A stretch of 64,000 bases of DNA, taken from Hymenolepis diminuta (taxonomy: Eukaryota > Platyhelminthes > Cestoda > Cyclophyllidea > Hymenolepididae). This document shows, piece by piece, positions 1 through 10,500 of this stretch. The stretch lies in the NCBI GenBank assembly GCA_900708905.1, contig CAADRB010000001.1, positions 3,487,929 to 3,551,928 on the forward strand, written 5' to 3'. The position numbers and the translations under genes were made by a program. Position 1 is the stretch's first letter. Every line of letters begins with the position of its first letter. The notes beneath the pieces are model-generated. The model saw nothing but the letters and a program-made list of their open reading frames with translations. It ran no database searches and was not told the DNA's origin.

Positions 1-98
1 ATAAAACTAGCGCCATCTATGTGTTAGGCCCGGGACTTTTCAACCCATGTGTTAAAAGGTGCAAAATACGAATTAACTGACTTTAAGAGTGCAGTCGA

Positions 99-413
99 AA
101 GAGGGGTTTTGTGGTAACTAGTGGTGTTAACACATTAGTTTACGCTCGTGATTATCGACCGAGTCGCCAGTGGACAGCCGCGATTATCACAAACCGACAT
201 GGGAGCGTGATTTACGATGTTGAAATCAATTAGGAAACGTGGGTCCGCCACCATAATCAACTCCGACAAAGACTAGCGGAACCCACTTCTGATAAGCGTT
301 ACCTCTCTTTGTATTCATTGCTTGGCACATTTAATCCTACTCATGTTCTCCCACCTAGATCTCAGATTATAGATCAGGTTACGGTTCCATCGCGTACAGC
401 TGGAACAAGATGA
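99..413 (+). pseudogene. Gypsy-type LTR retrotransposon Pol, C-terminal remnant
   Basis: One reading frame in phase with 111-413 resembles the last part of a Gypsy Pol, the DNA-binding tail after the integrase core. It has an ARDYRPSRQW-like stretch (about 144-173), then a T-x-R-x-GSVIYDVE-like stretch, then W-VRHHNQLR (about 240-269). That order is typical of these elements. The frame is broken by an in-frame TAG at 231-233 and ends at TGA 411-413. The fragment runs in from the left edge, so the rest of the element lies outside the window. It is followed within 60 bp by the LTR-like repeat at 471, as expected for a 3' end. It is a decayed mobile-element remnant and is not expected to be functional. 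The family call rests on pattern only. Confidence 0.72.
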
Positions 414-470
414 AAACCTTCTCGTCTCCAGGTCGATCCGTCCTCGAGGACCTGCGAGTGAACTGCCTAC

Positions 471-1071
471 TGTTAGAAGAAATTATAGTTATTTTCCCCC
501 GCTCCCAATATTTCTTCTATGAATAAAAATGTAATTTCTTTCTTTATTTCTCCACCGATAAAAGACACTTGATAATTATTCTCATTCGTTTAAGCCGATA
601 CCGATTGAGAGAGAGTTTAGTTAATACACTCATGTTGACTATAGCGTGTCTTGTTCTCTGCCATGGATTATTACCTTCTGTGTTAGGTTGCTATATTACC
701 GAGTATTCTAGATTGTTGGCTCTGCGAGATTACTACCAAAATTCCTAGTCATGTTATAGAACCTACGATGGGAGATGCTAGGAGATATAAAATCTATTTC
801 ATCCCTCCCAATATTTCTTCTATAAATAGAAATTTAACTTCCTTCTTAATTCCCCCATTGATGGCAGGCATTTTGTAATTATTCTTATTTGTTTAAGCCG
901 ATACCGATTGAGATTGAGGTTCGTTAATACACGCTTGTTTATAATAACGTGTCTTGTGATCTGCCGTGGGTTATGGGCTTCTATGTTAAGTTGCTATATT
1001 ACCAAGTTTTCTAGATCAGTTTTTTTTCTGCGAGATTACTACTGGGATTTCTAATATGTTACGTTATAGCA
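471..1071 (+). repeat. Tandem pair of ~290 bp LTR-like repeats
   Basis: Two related units lie in tandem, about 471-760 and 790-1071, joined by a short AT-rich spacer. Both share, in the same order, CCCAATATTTCTTCTAT, then TTTAAGCCGATACCGATTGAG, then a CGTGTCTTGT segment, then CTGCGAGATTACTAC, ending near GTTATAG. A third copy stands alone at 26283-26578. The first unit starts TGTTAGAAG just after the Gypsy Pol remnant and the second ends ...TATAGCA. With a TATAAATAG-like box inside, this suggests a long terminal repeat. Two adjacent units without an internal domain could be a tandem LTR or an internal duplication. Confidence 0.65.
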
Positions 1072-2136
1072 AAGAATATGACATGATTTTACTAATTTAC
1101 GATTTGGCCCGTTTGTATTAGTAATTATTGCGGATATCCACACGAAAACTGTAGATTATATCACAGATTAGCGCAAGTCACGAATGCTATCTGTGTCTTT
1201 AATCAAATTTAAGAAGCTACTAGCAGATTAAGGTATAAAACATGTCTACCTCATCGAGAAGTTATTTTTTCGAAATGTGACCAATTCTTCACTCACTTGA
1301 TCTATTAATCATTGCAATTTTAAATCATTTTCACATAAATTTTCTCCATTTATTTTCATTTTAAATATTTCATTGCAGACGTCTTGTTATTTCCATTCTG
1401 ATATCCCGGATTCCCATATGTCTTTATCACCTAATCGAACTAGCATTACCCTACACCAGCATCAGAACTTATCTCTGTCATCAGGTTGAATCATTTTGAA
1501 CTAACATTATCGATCACGCAAATAGTTTATTCTAACACTTCGCAACAACTCTTACCGTAAATTGTTGTGCTAATCCTAGATTAGCTGTCTTATGTGGTTT
1601 AATATTTACTGCGAAATGGGATATTTTATCCGGCAAATTTGTCACCTCTAAGACAGATATATTTTCGAAGAAAGCAAACATTCCATAATAATGACATATT
1701 CTCTCTCGAAATTAAAGAATAATAAATGTCAGATAATTGGTAACGTTGCGCATTGTTTTAGAAATAAAAAACTCTTCAATGATGGCAAAAATGAAAAGTA
1801 GAAGATTAATCTAGAATTCTCCAAAATTCAGATAACTTCAAGGAATTGTAGCATGAACGGTCTTTTTTAAATAATTCCAAAGTTGCTTACGTTCCTTATG
1901 GGAATAGTAAATAACCGGCATTAAAAACTTAAGCGCTTAGTAATTACGTGTGTTCCATAAATCCAATAAAATCATCATCTTCATAATTGTTATGGCATTT
2001 AAAATTAACAGTGTTCTTCTTCCATATTATAACTCATAATTACACCGATACAAAATTTTGCTATCTCCATATAGTTTAAATACACTACATCTAGTGTGAA
2101 CTGTCAAATTATAAATTAACGCCGGATTTGTTCGGT
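1072..2136. other. Intergenic DNA upstream of FEN1
   Basis: This AT-rich stretch between the LTR-like tandem and the FEN1 start codon has no supported ORF or RNA gene. It must include the FEN1 promoter and 5' leader, but I cannot place a TATA box or initiator with confidence. Confidence 0.5.
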
Positions 2137-4468
2137 ATGGGAATTCATCAATTAAGTAAGGTTATTGGTGATCACGCTCCCAAGGCTATTAAAAATGGAG
2201 AAATAAAAGCGTATTTTGGTCGAAAAGTGGCTATTGATGCTTCCATGTCTCTATATCAATTCCTAGTCGCTGTACGCAGCGAAGGCAATAATTTAACTAA
2301 CGAGGCTGGGGAGTCCACTAGGTATATTTTTATTTCTATTCAATATTTTTAACTGCTTTTGATTTTGATAGTCATCTTATGGGTATGTTCTACCGGACTG
2401 TTCGGATGCTCGAGAACGGACTAAAACCGGTGTACGTATTTGAAGGAAAACCACCAAATCTCAAAGCTGGAGAGCTGGCCAAACGTACAGAGCGTCGTGA
2501 AGAGAACGCTAAGGAGTTAAGCAAAGCTGAAGAAATTGGGGACGCAGAGACAGTCGAAAAATATGCTCGACGTCTTGTAAAAGTCACTCCTCAACACAAT
2601 GAGGATTGTAAGAAGCTCTTGCGGCTAATGGGTGTACCAGTTGTGGAGGTGAGATAGATTCGATTAAATTAAGTCCTTAGGCTCCTGGTGAAGCGGAGGC
2701 TCAATGCGCGGCTCTAGCTAAATCAGGGAAAGTTTACGCGGTTGGTACAGAGGATATGGATGCTTTAGCTTTCGGCGCTCCTGTGTTACTTCGTCACCTC
2801 ACTTTTAGCGAGGCTAGGTATATTTTCCCATTGCTAACCATCTAATTTTGATTTCAGAAAGTTACCAATTCAGGAATTCAACCTGCAGACGATTCTCGCC
2901 TCAATGGATCTGACAATGCAACAGTTTGTTGACCTTTGCATCATGCTTGGATGTGATTACTGCGAAACCATCAGAGGTATCGGACCTAAAAAGTCCGTAG
3001 AACTCATTCAACGCTATAAATCAATTGACGCTCTGCTTGAGAATCTTGATAGAAAGAAATATCCGCCTCCTGAGGGATGGATCTATAAACAGGCTGCTCA
3101 GCTCTTTACTAAGCCTGAAGTCACAGATCCCGAAACCATAGGGGTAAGATTCTCCCTAAGATTTCGATTATTTTTGCTTTTTAGCTAAAATGGACGGAGC
3201 CTGATGAGGACGGTATAGTGGAGTTCATGTGCGCCAAGAATGGTTTTAAGTAAGAACCTTCTTTCTCTAATCTTTTTTTCAGTGAGGAAAGGATAAGGAA
3301 TGGAGTGAAAAAGATTCAGAAGTCTCGGACGGTTTCAACTCAAGGTCGTATTGATAATTTCTTCTCTATCAAACCTGCTCCAGCTTCAGATAAGGTGTGT
3401 TATTTTTTTGTTCTTATGTGTAATCCCATAAACTAAACCCATTTTAGTCACTTGGTTTTAGAGAGGTGGATTAAAATATTGTCCTAGTGATAATCGCTAA
3501 TTAATCCGTTTCGCTCACTATGTATGTGGAATGTTCGCAATCATTCTACCTTAATATGAACTGGTCATTATCATCCACGACCGCCTGGGTTAATGTAGGT
3601 CGAATGAAATTAACGATTTATTATAACGTAAAAATTTTCATCTAAATAGGTCTTTATTAAAGGCGATTGGAGAAATAGTGTATTAACGTTCCTCTGCAAG
3701 TGCTTGAACCACTAGAGATTCCCATATAAGACGTGTGGGGAGTTAGTTTTCAATCACTCTGTACATATCCATGGGTTTGCTAGTGTGGAAATTATTTCAT
3801 AGACAAGGTAAAATAGAATGAAAGGTCTACAAGAGTAATAAGGATAAACTAATGCGAACTAAGAAACAACCATCTTGCCACGATGTGTACTTTTGTCTCC
3901 AGCAGCATGGGGTTGTGGCTGAGTATATCCCAGACTCGAGCTTCTCTGCTCATTGTACACCCATGTTCTGCCAAGTACTGTCTGACAAGGTTGCCAGTTT
4001 AATCTACTTCCGATTCCTTAGTGGCTGTGCTTAGTGGCATTCACTAGACTATGGGACGTCTTATGTACTTTTACTTATTTTAAATTGTTATTGGAGTTTA
4101 AAAGCAGCGGGCTCCCTAATAAACTGTACTATGACTTGTCTCTAGTAGTAGAGTAGTGTAATGGGGACGTATTTTGAAAGTAAATTTTAACCTAATCAAT
4201 GATGACCTTAAAACATCGTCTTTCCTGCGTAACTTGTAAGCATTAATAATCATGCATACTGCCATTTGAATTCATTATCTACTAAGTTTGCGACCCACGA
4301 GTCCACTTTAGTGTACCTGTTAGTTATTATTCTCTGTGTAACACCACTGATCATTTTAACCTTAACAGTTGTTCTTTATTTTCTTGTTTGAAGATGAAGG
4401 AGATCATCAATAGTAAAAGACCATCAATGACGCCTAGCAAGAAACCGAATCCGAAAAAGAGGAAGTAG
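2137..4468 (+). CDS. FEN1: Flap endonuclease 1, complete, 7 exons
   Basis: FEN1 is the structure-specific 5' nuclease that removes 5' flaps in Okazaki-fragment maturation and long-patch base excision repair. It works with PCNA in the nucleus. Exons: 2137-2321, 2372-2648, 2681-2817, 2858-3143, 3185-3249, 3283-3394 and 4394-4468. All joins keep frame and give 378 residues (human 380). The first five introns are 32-50 nt and the last is 999 nt. The N-terminal nuclease block (AIDASMS at 32-38) and the internal block (EAEA, TEDMD, GCDYC) are intact. D34, E158, E160, D179, D181 and D233 fall at human numbering. Residue 86, usually a catalytic Asp, is Glu (VFEGKPP). The PCNA-interacting box QGRIDNFF is at 337-344 and a basic KKPNPKKRK tail is the likely nuclear signal. 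I chose the ATG at 2137 because MGI is the conserved start and the mature protein needs Gly2. Confidence 0.98.
3395..4393 (+). other. FEN1 intron 6 (999 nt)
   Basis: This is the only large FEN1 intron. It starts GTGTGT and ends TTTGAAG. Short open frames inside it (for example 3852-4034) have no recognisable domain and look like chance or old repeat sequence. I see no RNA gene or intact mobile element. Confidence 0.6.
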
Positions 4469-4695
4469 TGATGGCGATGGTGAATCTTTACGATCGAGAT
4501 AAACCTTTATGATTCATTTTCGTTTATCATTAAGTTCTCCTTTGTGTGTATCTGTGTTATTAAGAATGTCATGTATATTTATGTAACTATGCGAAAAAAC
4601 TATTTTTATACAATTCGCTAGGATCTGGCTTTTATCGTCTTTCTAATAATTTCAATAAGAATCTGTTGAGATAGACTAGTCCATTTGGGTTTGGA

Positions 4696-4701
4696 AATAA
4701 A
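4696..4701 (+). terminator. Candidate poly(A) signal of FEN1
   Basis: An AATAAA hexamer lies 228 bp after the FEN1 stop codon. It is a good candidate for the 3' end of the transcript. A second AATAAG-like element lies about 45 bp earlier. Confidence 0.45.
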
Positions 4702-4714
4702 TAGTTATTCCAGT

Positions 4715-4760
4715 CGGTCTCGTGAGGGAATCGAACTCAGGTCATCAGACTGACTGGAAA
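4715..4760 (-). repeat. tRNA-like (Pol III B-box) dispersed repeat, copy 1
   Basis: The minus strand reads GTCTGATGACCTGAGTTCGA then TTCCC, a good B-box (GTTCGATTCC at 4726-4736 on the complement). Closely similar strings occur at 52454-52490 (-) and, weaker, at 7322-7346 (+). No cloverleaf or matching acceptor stem can be drawn, so this looks like a tRNA-derived short interspersed element and not a working tRNA. Confidence 0.4.
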
Positions 4761-7590
4761 CTATATCGCAGGGATGAGGTCTGGTAATTGCAGATTGATA
4801 GAGGTTGTCTAGTACTTGATCAAAATTCAAGATCACTAGTCCCGAGCGGTTACACAAACTACGGGCAATTGTCTGTGCTTCGATGGCACGATGGTCGGCG
4901 TGTATGTGTGCAAAGTCAGACATCATAAGGTCACTGCACGACCAGTGGTGCGGGTGACTAACCGTTCTGGTCAACGGGAGAGATTGTAGAACGTGAGTTT
5001 CTCATCATAGTGGTATCAAGGTAAATCCCCGTTGATCAAGTTAAGTGCTGTGAAAGCGTCTCCTTATGAGCTTGAGCTGTTTAAACGATTGCTTATATAT
5101 ACTTTGCAATGAAACCCCATCTAATGTTCGTTCTCCTGTTCAATTTTAATGAAAAAAGCTGACTAATGATAAGGTTATTTGATTTTTAAAACTTATTGCA
5201 TGGACTCATTACACCTGTTAAAATCATACCGCAGTTTCTATTAGATTCAAAAAGAGCACCCACGTGTACAAAATCCTAGAAGAACGCAGAAGAAACGTCT
5301 TTGCTCCACTACATCGCATTATATTGTTTCAATTACAACTAATTGGATAGACAAACGAGGTACACTTTACAAAAGTTGGAAGTCAATAATACCCAGGTTA
5401 CTGGTGTCCTGAAGGGAGTTCATCAGGTGGTCCAACACTGAGAATCCGGGTATCACAGGAAATTTTGAATTCGAAGATTAGAAGAGGTAATTAGAATCTT
5501 AATTAGTACTCTGATTTCACCTTCAGTAAATATAGCTTACAGAGTTCTCAACTTTGTTGTGTTAAAACTGTAAGCTGTTGAATATCATTTAATATTATTT
5601 TGCCTTATCAACCATTGGGAGGTCAAATGAGTTGAAATGGCAAGGTCGATCACAATGATTAAAAAACCGGTCAATAAGTAGTGATATCGTAGAAAAGTGT
5701 TTGCTGCAATTCAAGGGGTAAAACAGAGAATTTGAATTTTGGACGGTGAGCTATCAATTTATTAATACAAATTAAATCCAAAAATCGAATGAAGTGACCC
5801 TTTAGTAACTTGACGTTGCTTTCAATATCTTTTTGATCTCACACCCTTTATAATGTATTGGACCTTCCGCTAGCTGATTTTAACTGCTTGCAATAATTAA
5901 AAATAGGAAATTTTTTATTCGATTTGATTGATAGTGCTGACTACTATTAGAACGCTTATGAGTCATGATAACTTGAAAGTCTTTGTGTCGGATAAAACTA
6001 GTGTGTAAGGAAAATATTGGCCATACAACCACTCCTTATTCTGCGCTACCGGATGTGCACTTCCATATATTCATTCCAGATTCAAGGCCGCTCAACGAAA
6101 TGAAGAGAAAATGTTCCCACGAATATGACCTTCAGGACCGAATCAAAGCTGGAGAGGAATGTTAAGAAAAGATTGCTATAAAACTTCATAGAGTTCCCTC
6201 CTTAATGTACAAGAGATTCAAAACTATTTCCCTCTGTCCAGCTTGATTCGATCTTTAAATAGATGGGTTTATTATTATTTATCTCTAGTTCACTGACTCC
6301 TATTATAATTCCAGTACCATTGTGACCTGGAAAAATTCAATTGTTTTAATTACGGTGCAAACTTTTTTGTCATGTTAAAGTCTGAGTGAAAATATATATA
6401 TTTTTTCTCAAATCAAACGTCAAATTAACCCGCTTTATGCGAAATTGTTTTTATGATTGAACCTTTGTCTAAGCTGAATGCAGTCACAATATTTTATCAC
6501 CCACCTGGTGTGGTCCAAACTGTAGATTATTGATTATCAATTTTTACGGGCTTCCGTCGCGGTAACAGCTAATTTGTCTGCGCTATCCCACGCACACCGA
6601 CTTAAAGACTTGTGCAAATGCTCAGCTCTCGCCCTATCCCTCGTTCTTTTCTCTCTCCTCATTCACATTCTCCCTCTCCCACACTCCCGAATTTCAATTG
6701 TTATTAGACAATATAATTCGGTCTATTTAATAGTCTTGACAGCTTGATTTTGAAAAATTTGTTGTTTGGTGTCGGTAGTAGTCCGTGGTCTTAGTCACTA
6801 GCCTCTACACCACAAATTCGAAAACAAGCAAATAGGAGATCAATAATATTCGTTTCCCTATTGCTAGGACTTTGCATGCCCTATAAAAATGAAACGCTTA
6901 AATAAACGTCCCCCTTTTTGAACATCTAATCATGTCAGGGTTACTGACGCCCCATTTTCCATCACACATCTATCCAGCTCTCCTCTCCATCTCCTACGGC
7001 TAGATCCTCTTACCCCCTGCTTTCACAGCTCTCTCTCTCTGTATTAAGTCTAAGTACTATTCTTACTAAACCCTTTGGCAGTAACTTTACATCTAATGAT
7101 CCCCCAATATCTAACCTACAACATACCCCAATGTAAGGTCTAGCGCTGTGTTGTCTTGCATAGTTGACTGCGAGAGCTACACACCAGATCAGTTGATATA
7201 ATAACACGGAATATTGATATATCGTAACATACCGTTGCTAATTGTTGAGTGAGTCGATATCCAACTGAGGAGAGCATTTTGTGCACCAGTAGGGCATAAC
7301 TGTTATCAAGCTCATTTGCGAAGTCGGAGATTATGGGTTCGATATCAATCGTAGCACACCCATGGGAAGGCCAACCAATAACGAAACAGTGGCAGAACTC
7401 CAGTTTCAATCGACTAATACTACTGCCCTAACCGAATGGCCTTCAGATATTATATTAAGGTCTAGAAATATTGCCCCAATAACAATTCAAAACGAAATAG
7501 CATCACCATTTGGTATATATTTGACACCTTGATTTGAAATCACTTATCACACAGAGGGAGAGTATTGTGATATTCACGGATGAGTATATT
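4761..7590. other. Intergenic region between FEN1 and eIF2-alpha
   Basis: No gene is supported in this 2.8 kb. It holds the repeat at 5370-5460, pyrimidine-rich blocks near 6630-6690 and 6965-7040, and a B-box-like GGGTTCGATATC at 7335-7346. Open frames at 7010-7409 (-) and 5983-6165 (+) show no domain. The eIF2-alpha 3' UTR must lie at the right end, but I see no clean AATAAA on the minus strand near it. Confidence 0.5.
5370..5460. repeat. Dispersed repeat, related to 60280-60365
   Basis: A stretch centred on GAGTTCATCAGGTGGTCCAA matches GAATTCATCATGTGGTCCGG in the FYVE-gene intron near 60315. Similarity extends roughly 80 bp on both sides. The copies are old and the element type is unknown. 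Confidence 0.45.
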
Positions 7591-10500
7591 TTAGTTTCGC
7601 TTTCCACCCTTTCCTTTACTCTTGTACTTATTTTTGGAAGATTTGGGAGGTTTATCTTTCACTACCTCCTCCTCTTCCTCCTGCTGTTCACCGTTCGCCA
7701 CTGAAGCACTTTCATCCTCAGATCCCTCTTCGCCTTCTTCCTCGTCTTCCTCCTCTTCTTCGCTTTCAGTTTCGTCTGCTGAAACCTCCCGATTCGACTC
7801 CAGCAAATCCTCCATTGTGTTTTGCAAGTCAATTTCATCCTTATCCGATACTACGCGTGGCTAAGAAAAGGTATTAAACAACAACACTGTCAAGCACGTT
7901 GCCACTGGTGAATTGGAGGCAGGTAAAGATAATAACAATGTCCGCATGTAGTGCACTAATGAACCATACATGGGAGAACAGGGGCTAGTTACAATTTCAG
8001 GTTAGTAATTAAGATGCGGACACCTCTACCACCTAATTAAAGTATCCAGCCGTTAGTTGAGTACTTACTATCCTGTTGTAGATAGTGAAGTATATAGAGA
8101 TTTGGAATGACCATGACTTAGCCAGTTTTTCTCTGTCCTACTTTGGTGATGTAAGGCACCAAGCAAATTGCTACTGCATAATTAGAAGTAAGCTAAGCTA
8201 ATAACCCTGACAGCCGGTATGGAAACATTTTAAAGCATGTAAATTAAAGTGGGAGAACAGTGACCAACGAGAAGGTAGAACTTGAGATATATTCAACATA
8301 CCGTGGGAGAAGGTAGTGGTCATTTCGGCAAGATGACCACTTCTTACCTTTGTACCCCTTTTTGCAAACTTGATCCGTCCTTCTCTATATCAGTGACTCA
8401 GCATTCCTCTAAAGTATCCACATTACTACGCGATTACAGTAAATGCAAAGTGAGATTTCCTTTAATATATTGATTAATATAGTGCTTTAAGATGTCGAAT
8501 ATACGGAGAAGGGTGATTGAAAAGTAACTGCCCATACAGGTGCTCAAGAAAGTGCCAACATTTCAGGAGCAAAAAACGGTGACAGACCATTACATACTCA
8601 GATTGAGACAAGGACCTTCAAGAACTCTCCTACTAAAGGCCACAAGGTTTGGGAATGGAGTCCGGAGTGGTTTAAGGTATTGCAGAGATATGTTTGTGTA
8701 TGAATCGAACTTCAAATGAAATGTCATGTCATGTGAACTTTTCAAATTCCTTTATATAAAACTTCAAAATATTAACTCTTATAGACCTACCCGATTCGAT
8801 ATAATAATGAAGCAAATGAAGCTGATAAAATAAAAATGAAGGTTTTCCAATTGGAAGTATAAAACTTGACCAGAACAAGTAGGATATTTAAAGATGTTCT
8901 TAAAGTTTTTGCATTATCATGGTTAACAAAATAAGACTTAACATTTTACAAACTATTGATTGTAATGCCAAGAATAATAAAGACAAATAGAAGCATTTAA
9001 AAGATTTAGTAAAAGGAATGGGTCAATAGCCTTAACACAGATTCTGAACTCTGAATTTTCCTCCTATTTTTCATTATGTATGCAACAATTTCGATTCCTC
9101 TACGAAGTGAAGATTTGGATGACACGATTTCATATGATTTCGGAACCATACTCTTTTCAAATACGTCTTAAAAAGAAGGGAATCTGCCAGTTGGGAGATC
9201 AACTACACACTTTTAACGCTCAGTTTGTCGGTGCCTTCTCATCTCACACACATTTGTGATGATCCCATAACATCAAGTCTTCACAGAGACGATTTCCCGT
9301 TTTTTGTGATTAGAAGATTTCTTCTTTTGGATCCAGAATCTAAATCAAACCGTCTTCCTCAATACTATAAGCCGTAAGGAATACTCAACTATGTGAAAAT
9401 CTAGAATTTGAAACGGGCAGTTGCAAATAAGGACGCAGAAACTCGAACGAAGATCACAATCAACTAAATTAATCGCGATCTGAATAAGAATGTGAAACAT
9501 AATACAAAAAAAATTCTTAAGTACAAGATTGATGGCGAACACAAAGTGTGTAAGAAAGTATACGCAAGCCACCAAGCACATTGCTATTGAGTTGTAAGAC
9601 TAAACTAGCTACCTCGTCAGCCCAACATGGACGTTCAGTGGAGAACTGAGATAGTAGATATGCTCAACAAAACTGAGGGCGAAATTAACTATTGTAGAAA
9701 AGTAGTTTCCCTTTACTCTTGTAATGGTTCCTGGTACCCTAGGACCACTATGCACTTTCATTCTATCTTGCCATGACTGTGAAATGTCCTGTAATAGACA
9801 CGCTTTCTATAATTGAAAACAACAAAGAATAGAGTCTAAAATTAATGCACAACGATGGAATGTCAGAGATCAGATTATACTACCACAATTCAACAGAGGT
9901 ATAGCCGGATGTGAATTCTTCAGAAAGAGCCTCATGAATAGTTATGACCTACCAATCAAGATGGGTAATGAAAAAAATCTTCAATGATTAATTTAATAAA
10001 TAAACGAAGAACTTTAATTCCAACTCATTCATAATTTATTTAACACAGGAAAGTAACTAAACATCCAAAAATGCAATGCACTAATGTACTTCTGATTTAT
10101 GCTGAAATTCTCAACACCATTTCGGATCAAAGAGAAATTCAATTAACAGTGAGTACATTTTAAGGTTAAATAAAACGACCTGAAGTGAACATTACCTTAA
10201 ATCAAATCAGATGAAAATCGAGAACCCTATCATTAATGTAATAGTACAAATTAGAATAACAAATTAGGATAACAACAAACAATAGTTATTATCTGATTAT
10301 TTAAAAATTTAATTCATTAGAAAGAAGAACGACTCTCCATGCATTCCCAAAATCACTCTTTAATCGCATCCCCCATGGAAACACAAATTTTTCTCGCCCA
10401 CGAAGCCACAGTATTATCTTTATGTCCCTATGACTCAAACCCCTGTCATATCTAGACAATTTTATCGATTCTCCTTTTCTATAGCTGTCAATTTCAAATA

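Noticed and set aside
4705..4974. 89-codon minus-strand frame
   Set aside because: It crosses the B-box repeat. The His/Asp-rich peptide has no family match and looks repeat-derived.
7622..7864. Ser-rich plus-strand frame of 80 codons
   Set aside because: This is the antisense shadow of the Glu-rich eIF2-alpha tail.
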